From Lucinisca nassula (taxonomy: Eukaryota; Mollusca; Bivalvia; Lucinida; Lucinidae): DNA of 64,000 bases. The notes under the pieces were generated by a model that saw only the letters and a program-made list of their open reading frames with translations, was not told the DNA's origin and did no database searches. The stretch is from positions 132,987,027 through 133,051,026 of the forward strand of contig OY757013.1 in the NCBI GenBank assembly GCA_963580285.1. The letters are read 5' to 3'. Positions 52,658 through 62,689 of this stretch are shown one piece after another. Made by a program: the position numbers and the translations under genes. Every line of letters starts with the position of its first letter. Within the stretch, counting starts at the first letter, position 1.

Positions 52658-53374
52658 TTTTGGCAAATGAAGTTCAATGTGGCCAAATGTCACTCAATGA
52701 GAGTGTCACGACACCCTCCGGACAAGCAAATTAAGTTTGACTATACTCTTCACCAGCAAGTTTTGGAGCACGTTCAATCCGCCAAATATCTTGGTATCAC
52801 CATCACTGACGATCTTGATTGGGGTCAACATATCTCAGAGATTACATCTAAAGCAACTAGGACTTTGGGATTCCTTAGACGGAACTTGGCTTTTGCACCT
52901 AGGCAGACAAAGGATGTTGCATATAAAACATTGGTTCGCCCTCAACTCGAATATGCATCACCCATTTGGCACCCCTATGTTAAAACTCAGACTCAGCAGG
53001 TGGAGAAGGTGCAGAGGACAGCTGCTCGATGGACCTGTAGGCGATGGCGAAATAGAAGTAGCGTCGGTGACATGCTTAATGAGCTAGAGTGGCCGTCCCT
53101 GGAGGCCCGTCGTGAGCAGTCCTCTTTAACCTTCTTCTACAAGATACAATCTGATTCAGTGTCTATTGATAAAGATAGGTACTTGACCCCTGTAACACTG
53201 TCGACCCAAACAAGGGCATCAAAATTAAACGACTCACAATATCGTAGATACCAGTCCTATAGTGATGCCCTGAAGAACTCGTTTTTTCCTAGAACTATTC
53301 CCCAATGGAATAGTCTTCCCTCCTCTGCGGTGAATGCCAAGTCCGCAGAAGAGTTCAAAGCCCGCACAGTGTAA
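52658..53374 (+). pseudogene. LINE reverse transcriptase, C-terminal 235 codons
   Basis: An uninterrupted frame from FWQMKFNVAKCHSM (the end of the RT palm) through SAKYLGITITDDLDWGQHI, TLGFLRRNLAFAPR, YKTLVRPQLEYASPIWHPY, VEKVQRTAARW and DMLNELEWPSLEARR to RTIPQWNSLPSSAVNA and the stop at 53372-53374. These are the ordered landmarks of Jockey/CR1-type LINE ORF2 proteins after the YADD box. Endonuclease and most of the RT are missing by 5' truncation. The remaining frame has no stop, so insertion was recent. Confidence 0.9.
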
Positions 53375-53571
53375 GATTGGGTCTCAGAGGTATGCGTTTT
53401 AGGATACCTCTGTTATGCAGATTGTAAATAGTTTTAAGGACGCATCCAGTGCCTCTCTCTTTTTTTTTTTTTTTTTTTTTTTTCAGCTAAATTCTAAATT
53501 TAGCCACCCAATCAACTGAGGTAATGGCCAGATATGACCGACTCAGTATAAGAAGATAGATAGATAGATAG
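52658..53571 (+). mobile_element. LINE, 5'-truncated, with (GATA)n end
   Basis: Coding part to 53374, 3' untranslated part with a poly-T run (53461-53483), the terminal AACTGAGGTAATGGCCAGAT, ACCGACTCAGTATAAGAAG and GATA repeats. The same 3' end alone is at 21748-21802. Confidence 0.88.
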
Positions 53572-53698
53572 ATAGTTCCCACAATCTATGTTTGGAGCAG
53601 AAATATGAAAAATATCGGTTTTTTATCGAAAATTTTCAATTTTCTTTTTGCGGTAAAATTTTCCCACATATTTGAATAGGCGTGTTTTAGTAATGGTT

Positions 53699-54364
53699 TG
53701 GTTGCTGTTACTTTTATTGCACCTTCACCCTATGTCAGTATAACAAACAATGCATACGAAAGAAATACTGGTTCTAGTGTTCTGCAGTATTTTAGGGTAC
53801 CCCAAAAATAAACAACTAAGACTCATCTCGGACTGCGTATCTGTGCATTCTCATTTGAGTAGTTACTGTGCGTATCGGTGAAAAGACACGTTTTGCTTTC
53901 AGTGGTTCATTCGTTGGTATTGAGCTTAAACAGCGGCCATTAATTCAAAATACATTGTGAGAGGCAGAGAAAATACATAATCTTGTATAAAAGCAAATTT
54001 AATTATCTTCCCAAACGCAGTAAAAAGCTTGTATGATGGAATTAGTACCACGAAACAGCTTTCGAGAGTGCAACTGTGATTAAATTCGTAAAGTTGTAAT
54101 TGAAACTGGTTAATAACTAGCAGACTTTATATCCATTAATTTTCATTATAACAGACTAGGCTAATCATTTCGAGTTTTATATGCGTTTGATAGAGTAATT
54201 TATGACCTGTCGGTGAATGAGAGGCTCAGACCACTGAAAGTATCATATCACCAACATAAATTACAATAGGAGATACAAAACAAGAGGGCCACCTGAGTCC
54301 AAGACTTCATAGCTTATTTAAATAAAGAAGTTAGAAGTTAAATGTTTTAGCTTTTGAGGACATC
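53699..54364. other. Unassigned interval
   Basis: No gene or placed repeat. Confidence 0.3.
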
Positions 54365-54365
54365 T

Positions 54366-54892
54366 TTTCATCACGAAAACAAGCCTATATAATTTTGATA
54401 TAAAATATATATATATAAAATCAAAAAAGTCCGATATCGCCACAATGATATATTTTTTATCAAGCTTCTACTGCAGTTTCACTGTTTTGACAGATTTTCA
54501 AGAAGACATAAATATTTGCATGGCAACAATACGTAACGTCGTTACTTCCGGCGTTACTTGTGACGTAAGTAACGTTACGTTGGGATTGTTAAAAGACGGT
54601 ATCATTATAAGGTCTGGTCATGAATACCCTGATGGCACATGTCTCTATCAGTTGATTCTGTTCAACTTTGGCTTGAGCTTAGTGATAAAAAGCTTTTCTT
54701 TTGCCCTTCTTAAAGTTGTACTATCGGTGTACATTTTATAAAAAGGAAAAAATTTTATATTTCGGAATGACAGTGTTTGCACAATTTGCTATGTGTTCAC
54801 TGACTTTAAGCATCCTTGTTCTCGGGTCACGGATTTGTTGATTGTGAACTGTTACCCTCTGCCTTAATAGGTTTCCAGTTTCACCAATATAT
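54366..54892. other. Hp1 end fragment and unassigned sequence
   Basis: CATCACGAAAACAAGCCTATA (54370-54390) marks one Hp1 end, followed by a TA-rich run. The 98-codon open frame at 54445-54741 has no recognised motif; the repeated ACGTAACG/TAACGTTACG words (54530-54577) inside it look like repeat sequence. Confidence 0.4.
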
Positions 54893-55066
54893 TCCTATAT
54901 ATATATATATATATATATATTGCTCGTTAGAAACGCCTCAGCGAGGCGGTTCTGACGAGTACCCACAACCTATGTTTCGAGCAGAAATAAGAAAAATATC
55001 GCAATTTTTCATCAGAAAATTTTAATTTTTTGGAGATAAATTTTCAATATATTTAGATAGTAATGT
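54893..55066. mobile_element. (TA)n and Hp1 right part
   Basis: (TA)n at about 54895-54920 directly abuts the core GCTCGTTAGAAACGCCTCAG / GAGGCGGTTCTGACGAGTAC, then TTCATCAGAAAATTTTAATT. The left end is missing; the hairpin base lies against the (TA)n. Confidence 0.7.
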
Positions 55067-55221
55067 GCATTAGAGTGGAACCCTTTTAGCATGATTAGAG
55101 GAACATTACTGTGCAATTATTTTGACAAAGAGCTACTGACCTAGCTGTTGTTTAAACATTTTGCCTTTTTGTCAATTTTGGCAAAGTTGCATAATGAAAG
55201 AGACTCACCGAGGAATATTTC

Positions 55222-55362
55222 TGAAAAAAAAAAAAAAAAAAAAAAAAAACAATGAAATTGGGAGGCCTTCATGCGAACTGAACAAACTATTTTTCTAAAT
55301 CGCGACGAAAGAAAGGGCGAGGATTGCCCCAATGTAAAATCGATTTAAGCCCACCACCCCCC
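55222..55362 (+). mobile_element. RT-tail copy 15, internal piece (plus)
   Basis: After a poly-A run (55223-55248): GGAGGCCTTCATGCGAACTG, CGCGACGAAAGAAAGGGCG, AAAATCGATTTAAGCCCACC, and a C run. Both ends are missing. Confidence 0.65.
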
Positions 55363-55364
55363 CC

Positions 55365-56355
55365 CCCCCCTTTGAGTGTTGGAAAACGTCTTAAGAGAAA
55401 ACTTTTCTTTGAAATTATCTTTAATTTGGGCCCTTAGCCTTATCAGTGCATATTGAAATCAGGCCAGTAGGCTAGGAGGTGATGTCGTTTAAATATTTTT
55501 CTTTTCTTCTAGTTTAAGTTCAGGCGGCAATTTTGTTCAGCGTATCGGCAAATAGAAGTGACGGCAATGGTCAGGAATCGGTACAATTGACCCATAGCTC
55601 CCATCAGAGAAAGCAAAGGGAAAGTAAACATGAAATAACTAGACCCTAATGGAAACATCAATAACAGAAAGCCAAAAGGACAGTTACTTTCCCACAAAAT
55701 GGCTCGATGCACAGACACATAACAAAAATAAACCCTGACAGAAGAACCGCCTTGGAACGGCCAGTGAAAATAATTTCACTACAGGGGGGAGGGGGATGGG
55801 GGGTGGGGGGAAGGGGCTTTTATCGATTTTACGCGGCCGCAATCCTCGCCCTTACTTCCGTTGCAGTTTAGACAAATAATGTGTTCAGTCCGCATGAAGG
55901 CGGAACCATTTAAGCTAATTTGGTATAGGGTCACCTAAGATACATTTCTGTAAAATTATTTTGAAATTGGATCATTGGGCTATGTGATGTCATCTAAAGG
56001 TGTTTTTTGTTTTAGTTCTGGCGGCTATTTTGTTCACTAGAGTAGAACGATATAAACAATTTTGGTAGAGTGTCATACGGTAGGATAGGAGGAGTCGTTT
56101 AAGGGTTTTTGTATGTTTAGCTCTGGCAGACATTTTCTTCAGCGGAGCGGAAAGATTTTAGCAATTTTGGTCGAGGGTAGCCAAAGAAACATTTGTGTGA
56201 AATTATTTTGAAATCCGTCTGTGGGCTAGCAGTTTCTTTATATTTATAGCTCTGGTGGCCATTTTGTTCAGGGGAGCGAAGCCGTTTTTAGCAATTTGTT
56301 AGAGTATCACCCAAGGAAAATTTCTGTGAAATTATTTTGAAAACAGGGCGATGGG
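55365..56355 (+). repeat. Tandem array of ~118-bp units, split by an RT-tail
   Basis: Four or five diverged units with GAAATTATTTTGAAAT, GGGCTAGGAGGTGATGTCG and CTCTGGCGGCCATTTTGTTC (near 55525, 56015, 56120, 56245). RT-tail copy 16 (55551-55905) interrupts the first and second units. Confidence 0.65.
55551..55905 (-). mobile_element. RT-tail copy 16 (minus)
   Basis: ATAGAAGTGACGGCAATGGTC to CAGTCCGCATGAAGG, first subfamily, with a G-rich run (55785-55815). Confidence 0.85.
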
Positions 56356-56645
56356 CTTGGGTCACGGTTGACAACTTTGCTTCCCTATTTAATTGCACGC
56401 CGGTGGGTCAGGCCTCAGATTCTATGACGGTTCCAGTGTAAAAAGCTTATGTTGGTTGGTACCTGATGCTCTGTCTCTGTTCGGGCCCTTCGGAGTCTAA
56501 CTGATGGTTTTCTTTTGCTCCAGCATTTCAGTGGTTTCTTGCTGTCGAGTCGTCACCGTTGTTTCATCTCTGCGGTTGTTTGATTGTTGTGTTCACGGAG
56601 ATGTTGCACTGATCAGATTAGAGGCATGCATGCAGATTGAACAAA
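56356..56645 (+). mobile_element. RT-tail copy 17 (plus, 3' end missing)
   Basis: GGTCACGGTTGACAACTTTG (RT C-terminal codons) to ATTGAACAAATG. Unlike other copies it lacks the terminal 250 bp, so it was cut by a later event near 56645. Confidence 0.8.
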
Positions 56646-56837
56646 TGTGGATGCGCAGGCTGATTTTATTCTTCGCTGGGTCACATGTAGTTTGTAGGAA
56701 ATGTTGTAACCCGCCCATTTTTATTTACTTTTAATTAATTGGGGCTGTTGCATCCTGATCACCTCTTGTAGGGTAGAGGGAGCTGGTTGCTGTGCTGTTT
56801 GTGATTCCTATTATCCCTTGTTTTTATTTTCTCATTA

Positions 56838-57052
56838 GGGCCCCGCACTGAAAGTGTGGGTGCCCTATAGTAATCACTCTGTCCGTCCGTCTGTCTGTCT
56901 GTCTGTCCGTCCGTCTGTCCGTCTGTCCGTCCACAAATTTTTTTATCCTCCATAAGTTTCTTATTCGCACTGAAAGTGTGGGTGCCCTATAGTAATCACT
57001 CTGTCCGTCCGTCTGTCTGTCTGTCTGTATGTCTGTCTGTCCGTCCACAAAT
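56838..57052. repeat. Duplicated GTCC/GTCT-microsatellite element end
   Basis: The sequence GCACTGAAAGTGTGGGTGCC, CTATAGTAATCACTCTGTCC and the GTCTGTCTGTCC run occur twice, about 118 bp apart, each followed by CCACAAATTTTTTTATCC. The inverse end is at 50560-50608. Confidence 0.75.
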
Positions 57053-57257
57053 TTTGTTATCCTCCATAACTTTCTTATTCCTGGATGGATTTAAATATTA
57101 CTTGGCAGAAATGTTAACCATAATGTGATGGAGTGTTGCGCGCAAGACTCAGGTCCGTACCTCAAAGGTCAAGGTCATACTTAGAGGTTAAAGGTCAAAA
57201 AAGGGTCTTTCCTGTGTCCAATTAATAACTTTGTAATTATTATTCTTTCTTTTCTTC
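57053..57257 (+). other. Tandem-element leader, unassigned
   Basis: GGATGGATTTAAATATTACTTGG and TCAAGGTCATACTTAGAGGT resemble internal units of molluscan tandem elements. No gene. Confidence 0.35.
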
Positions 57258-58662
57258 ATTACGCAAACAGGCCTATACAAATACATTGCATCCTTTATCG
57301 CCAAAAAAAAAAAAAAAAAAAAAAAAATGAAAATTTTAAGATGAAAAATTGTGATATTTTTTCTTATTTCTGCTCAAAATATAGATTGTGGGCAATCTTT
57401 AGAACCGCCTCATCGAGGCGGTTCTAACGAGTACCCACAATCTATATTTTAGGGCAGAAATAAGGAAAAACCAGTGCTTCAGCTGAAGTGCACGAACCGC
57501 CGGATACTTTAAGCTTTATGAGTGTTACCATATATGGGTATGGCGGCCATTTTGGTCATGTTAACTGGACCTAAAACGGTTCCCCCAATAAATGCGCCTT
57601 ATCGTAAGGAGCAAAAATATATCTTATACTTGAGTACTGTATTCTGAATCGTTTGCAGGATAAAATGCATTCTCACTTTTCCAATACAAAAGCATATGTG
57701 TCAAAGTTTGACCTAGGCACAAAGAAGGTCAAGGTCAACCCAGGGTCACCATTTTAGCAATTTATGATGGGCCTACGTCCCAGATGCTATTTATCAAGTT
57801 TCGTGGAAATCTGCCCAGTGGTTCTGGAGAAGACTATATTTGAAGGGTTTTTACCATATATGGCTTGGCGGCCATTTTGGTCATGTGACCTGGACCCCAT
57901 GAGCAATTTTTGTTTCCCCCATCCCATAGAGGCTCCATATGAAATTTGACTTCAATCGGCCCAACGGTTTCCGAGGAGAAGCAGTTCGAAAATTTTCACA
58001 TTTTTCGCCTCGGCGAGGCTATACTAAATTGAATGTAATATTTTGCAAGTTCATTGGTTAGATCTCATTGATATCTATCAGTATGCCAAAAATTGTTTAA
58101 ATATTCCAAGCGGTTAAGTCACTATCACCAATTTTCACAAACGAGTTACGGACAGACAGACAGACAGACCATATATGGCTTGGCGGCCATTTTGGTCATG
58201 TGACCTGGACCCCATGGGCAAATTGTGGTTTCCCCTATCCCATAGAGGCTCTATATGAAATTTGACTTCAATCGGACCAACGGTTTCCGAGGAGAAGCAG
58301 TTCGAAAATTTTCACATTTTTCGCCTCGGCGAGGCTATACTAAATGGAATGTAATATTTCGCATGTTAATTTGTTAGATCTCATTGATATCTATCAGTAT
58401 GCCAAATATTTTTTAAATATTCCAAGTGGTTAAGTCACTATCACCAATTTTCACAAACGGGTTACGGACGGACAGACAGACTGACAGACTGACAGAATGA
58501 ATCGGTGATTTTAGGGCACTCTTAGAAAATCAACTGACTTCAGTCGGTCGCTTTTTCTGCGGGTCGTGCAATAGGTATACCCCTGGAAACCCCAGTTTTA
58601 CTATATAAAAGTGGGGTTCAAGGGGGGTCAAAGTTATAAAGGCGTGTTTTCGTGATGTGGTA
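57258..58662. mobile_element. Hp1 hairpin MITE split by a 1.1-kb repeat
   Basis: The left piece (57258-57475) has TIR CATTACGCAAACAGGCCTATA, a poly-A run and a complete core (57391-57440). The right piece (58567-58662) reads ATAGGTATACCCCTGGAAAC through AGTGGGGTTCAAGGGGGG to AGGCGTGTTTTCGTGATG. The junctions fall in the AAAAATAAGGTATACC stretch of the consensus. Confidence 0.8.
57476..58566 (+). repeat. Tandem element with ~315-bp units inside Hp1
   Basis: Two long units (57854-58168 and 58169-58480) share TGGCTTGGCGGCCATTTTGG, CCCATAGAGGCTC, TCGGCCCAACGGTTTCCGAG, TTTTCGCCTCGGCGAGGCTA and end in GACA repeats; a diverged third unit precedes (57528). GCACGAACCGCCGG at the left and the complement of GCGGGTCGTGC at the right are weak terminal inverted repeats. 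No coding frame. Confidence 0.75.
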
Positions 58663-59350
58663 CTACTGGTAAGCTGTTATATTTGATTTTGGCTTTTCCA
58701 GGGCATATATTTATATACAGTTTTTATTTTCTATATTAAGTCCACCTTTGGGACTGTTCAAAAGTGGTCTTTTATACCACTTTTAAACAGTCCTTAAGGT
58801 TGTCTCTGACCAGAGGACACTGCATGCAGAAAACACAAAGAATGAATAACTGCAACCTACAAAATAAGCTTTTTATAGCATAATTTGCCTTAATTTTTGG
58901 TGGTCTTAACAGCGGATTTTTACTGTATATCAATACATTTGCAAATAGAAGCATATGCCCTCAGTGACTTTTGCAGTAGAATAGTTTTCCAGCATAACGT
59001 GACGCCAATCAACCTAGATTATCACATATAACCCTTAATAGGATTGGGATATGCTTAAGAATCTGATTCGATCAGTTCTCAATGTCTGAACTTATTTTAT
59101 TAAACTAGTAAGTAATATCGTTGCCTTGCGAGTAAAGACGTTTTATGTTGTGCTTTGCAACTTAGCCAGTTCAATGATATTTCTGATCTCCCTCGCAATA
59201 AGGCTGATATATCCTACAGTACTGATTATCTTCTTTGATTTAGTTTATAAAGGGAAAAAAAGGAAACTATAGTGATGCGGCAAGCAAGATTTAGAGTCAA
59301 AGATCTCCATTTAAGGTCCACATAAGCAAAACAAAATAATAAAAAAAAAA
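58663..59350. other. Unassigned interval
   Basis: Contains an inverted pair GGGACTGTTCAAAAGTGGTC / ACCACTTTTAAACAGTCC (58751-58796), related to 26990-27040. No gene. Confidence 0.4.
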
Positions 59351-59353
59351 ACA

Positions 59354-61385
59354 CAAGAGGGTCATGATGGCCCTGGATCGCTCACCTGATCCATAGTGAA
59401 ACGAGTGGGCCCCAGGGAGGGTCATTATTGGCCCCAGGGCTTTAATGTGCATAATGCTGAGGGACGTCTTAAAGGTGAAGCTTCATACCAAACATCAACA
59501 AAGGCTATAATTTGAACAATCTTGGCAAAGGTCCACTAGATAAAGCTACACACCAAATATCAAAGACCTGGGCCTTGCGGTTTCAGAGAAGAAGATTTTT
59601 TAAAGATATTCCATACATAAGCCTATGCAAAACCAAATGGCCCCGGGGCTATACAAGTCTATGTAAAACCAAAGGGTCCCGGTTTTGGGGCATTTGTGGC
59701 CGCAGGGCTATCATTTTAACAATCTTGGTAGAGGTCCACTAGATGAAGCTCCATACCAATTATCAAAGACCTGAGCCTTGCAGTTTCGGAGTAGAAGATT
59801 TTTAAATATTTCCCTTTATAACCAAAGGGTCTCTGGGCGGCGACTTTTTTGGCCTCAGGGCTATAATTTGAACAATCTTGATAGAGGTCCACTAGATGAA
59901 ATATCACACCAAATATCAAAGACCTAGGCCTTGTGGTTTCAGAGAAGAAGATTTTTAAAGATTTTCCCTATTTTAGTCTATGTAAAACCAAAGGGTCCCA
60001 GAGCCAAAGCATTTTTGGCCAAAGGGCTATAATTTGAACAATCTTTGAAAAGGTCATTTACATGGAGTTTCATACCAAATATCAAAGTCCTGGGCCATGC
60101 GGTTTCAGAGAAGAAGATTTTTTAAGATTTCCCCTATACAAGTCTATGTAAAACCAAAGGGCCCCGGAGCGAGGACATTTTTTGTCTCAGGGCTATTATT
60201 TGAACAATCTTGATAGAGGTCCACTAGATGAAGCTTCATACCAAATATCAAAGACCTAGGCCTTTTGGTTTCAGAGAAGAAGATTTTAAAGATTTTCCCT
60301 ATATACGTCTATGAAAAACCAAAGGGCCCCGGAGCGGGGACATGTTTGGCCCCAGGGCTTTAGTTTGAACCTTCTTGGTAGAGGCCCATTAGATGAAGCT
60401 TCATACCAAATATCAAAGTCCTGGGCCTTGCGGTTTCAGAGAAGAAGATTTTTAAAGATAATCCCTGTATAAGCCAATGTAACACCAAAGGGCCCCAGGG
60501 CGGGGGCATTTTTGGCCCCAGCTCTATATTTTGAATAATCTTGGTAGGGGTCCTATTGATGAAGCTTCATACCAAATATTAAAGACCTAGGCCTTGTGGT
60601 TCCAGAGAAGAAGATTTTTAAAGATTTTCCCTATATAAGTTTATTTAAAACCTAAGGGCCCCGGAGCGGGGGCATTTCTGGCCTAAGGGCTATAATTTGA
60701 ACAATCTTGGTAGAGTTCCATTGGATGGAGCTTCATACCAAATATCAAAGACCTAGGCCTTGTGGTTTCAGAGAAGAAGATTTTTTAAGATTGTCCCTAT
60801 ATAAGTCTATGAAAAACCAAAGGGCCCCGGATCGGGGGCATTTTTGGCCCAAGGGCTATAATTTGAACAATCTTGGTAGAGGTCCATTAGATGAAGCTTC
60901 ATACCAAAAATCAAAGTCCTGGGCCTTGCGGTGTCAGAGAGGAAGATTTTTAAAGATTTTCAATATTTACGCCTTTGTAAAATCAAAGGGCCCCGGGGAA
61001 GGTGCATTTTGAGCCCCAGCACTATAATTTGAACAATCTTGGTAGGGGTCTACTAGATGAAGCTTCGTACCAAATATCAAAGACCTGGGCTTTGTGGTTT
61101 CAGAGAAGAAGTTTTTTAAGTTTTCAGTGAAAAAAATCTATTTTTGTCACCTGTGACCTAGATGTGCAACGGACCGGAACCATTTGAACAACTTTGAAAG
61201 GGGACCACCTAAGGATCATTCCTGTGAAGTTTGGTCAAAATCCGATCAGTGGTTTAGGAGGAGGTGTCATTTGAAGAAATTGTTTACGTACACATGGACG
61301 CACGGACGGACGCACGCACGCACGACGGACAAAAAGTGATTCCAAAAGCTCACCTCGTCACCACGTGACGGTGAGCTAAAAAAAA
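59354..61385 (-). repeat. Tandem-repeat element, array B (~165-bp units, inverse of A)
   Basis: About eleven units with CTATAATTTGAACAATCTTGG, GAGGTCCACTAGATGAAGC, TTCATACCAAATATCAAAGA, CGGTTTCAGAGAAGAAGATT and AAACCAAAGGGCCCCGG. It ends with CACCTGTGACCTAGATGTGC, GACGGACGCACGCACG and the small palindrome CACCTCGTCACCACGTGACGG, GTGAGCT. It is the same element as array A, oppositely oriented. Open frames inside it are by-products. Confidence 0.88.
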
Positions 61386-61497
61386 ACACGGGACAGAAAA
61401 AATACATAAAATCACGGAAAGCACAGACATCAGGTCACTCGTTCACCAGTCATGTTCAAATCGTGTACAAGGAGCAGAAAACAACAACAAAAAAAAA

Positions 61498-61529
<32 letters not shown>

Positions 61530-61736
61530 AACGTACAAAACACGGCACCCCTTCGCAAAAAGCTTCTAAGCTACATATAGATGCAATCAGTCAAACAGCT
61601 TCCGTTTCAACCCCGTTTGCATATATATGATCTAACACGTAACCATGTCATATGACATTTAAAGAACGAGTGTTCTGAATTTCTTCTGAAATGGCCACAA
61701 GTGAACGTTTCTGCTTATCATTAAACAATATTAAAT
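61386..61736. other. Unassigned, with poly-A/CA runs
   Basis: Long A runs at 61387-61393, 61493-61500 and 61509-61531. No gene. Confidence 0.4.
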
Positions 61737-61737
61737 T

Positions 61738-61853
61738 GTATTTTGGTCTCTGGTCGGGCGCACCGGAGTCCAACGTTTGGTTTTCGTTTGCTCCAGCATT
61801 TCATTTATTTCATGTTGTTGAGTCCTCATTATTGTTTCATCCATCACGTAAAC
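61738..61853 (+). mobile_element. RT-tail copy 18, internal piece (plus)
   Basis: TTTTGGTCTCTGGTCGGGCG, TTTGCTCCAGCATTTCATTT, GAGTCCTCATTATTGTTTCAT. It ends exactly at an Hp1 terminus. Confidence 0.7.
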
Positions 61854-62107
61854 ACACCTATATACTTTTGACCCCCTTGAACCTATTTTTTATGTAGTAA
61901 AACTGGGTTTTACGAGGTTAACCTTATTTATCTTATTTCTGGTCTAAAATATAGATTGTGAGTACTCGTTAGAACCGCCTCGATGAGGCGGTTCTAACGA
62001 GTACCCACGATCTTTATTTTGACCACAAATAAGAACATTTTCACAATTTTTCATCATAAAATTTTCATGTTTTCGGCGAAAAAGGTGGCAATGTACTTGT
62101 ATAGGGT
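61853..62107. mobile_element. Hp1 hairpin MITE, complete
   Basis: CATCACGTAAACACACCTATA, core CTCGTTAGAACCGCCTCGAT / GAGGCGGTTCTAACGAG (61966-62000), CGGCGAAAAAGGTGGCAATG, TTGTATAGG. The right TIR is cut short at 62107 and continues into the GC-rich block. Confidence 0.82.
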
Positions 62108-62170
62108 TCGCCGGCGTGACGTCACTGCCCGTAGCAACTGATAGGCCGCCATTTTTGAGGTTAAAACAAT
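62108..62170 (+). promoter_or_regulatory. Promoter-like block with CRE and YY1-type sites
   Basis: TGACGTCA (62117-62124) is a perfect CRE/ATF palindrome, and GCCGCCATTTT (62145-62155) matches the YY1 consensus that commonly sits at transcription starts in animals. GTAGCAAC between them resembles half an RFX site. The block is G/C-richer than its surroundings. No start codon with a good frame follows on the plus strand before 62690, so its target is unknown. Confidence 0.3.
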
Positions 62171-62555
62171 AACGGAGCGACCGGCAATTACCCTTTAGAT
62201 CGCTATCAATTACATTGAATAAAATCGTTTTATTTTAACCTGAAAATGCATGTTACTGTAAGTAAAAATGATTAAAAGTACAGAATAACGAGGCGGGAAA
62301 TTTCCATTTAGTGAAATAACAGCTGCCTGATAACCGATGTCCACGGACTAGTGTCAAGTGTTGTGTATTCGGAGGTGTCATGGACTCGGGAAATATACTC
62401 TATCTAAGTGTCAAGGTATAGATCGATGACTCTTTACTGAACACTACGTCATACGGACCATTCCATCGGAAACCGTTATGTGGGGGTTACCAACTTTTTT
62501 CTCGCTTAATTCACAAAATCTTTGCTGTATATTATTCTGATATGACAGCGTTGCA

Positions 62556-62625
62556 CGAATATGATGTGGCGGTATTGGTTAGATGCATAAACTTTAACGA
62601 ACCCAAAGGTCGTAGCTTCGAATCT
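62556..62625 (+). repeat. Possible tRNA-like SINE relic
   Basis: GATGTGGCGGTATTGGTTAG (A-box-like) and GTCGTAGCTTCGAATCTC (B-box-like) at about the spacing of a tRNA. No stable acceptor stem is visible, and the sequence runs into a T-rich tract. Confidence 0.3.
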
Positions 62626-62689
62626 CAAATTTTGAATAACATTTTTATTTTTCGTTCTTTTTTGTTTCCTTTAATATACAGTTTTATGC

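Larger units (their letters stand above)
52490..53698. mobile_element. Hp1 hairpin MITE split by a LINE
   Basis: The left piece (52490-52636) begins GCATCACGAAAACACGCCTA and ends within the core at TAGTTAGAACCGCCTCGTTGA. The right piece (53572-53698) resumes at GTTCCCACAATCTATG and ends AGGCGTGTTTTAGTAATG. About 20 bp of the right arm was lost. Confidence 0.8.

Noticed and set aside
54445..54741. 98-codon open frame on the plus strand.
   Set aside because: No motif and an internal inverted ACGTAAC/GTTACG repeat; coding support is lacking.
56759..57048. Open frames rich in Thr-Asp-Gly-Gln repeats.
   Set aside because: They are translations of GTCC/GTCT microsatellites in two copies of a repeat end.
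59512..61012. Several open frames of 70-100 codons within 59.5-61.0 kb.
   Set aside because: They fall in the 165-bp tandem units and repeat the same residues each unit; there is no start context or conservation that suggests a protein.
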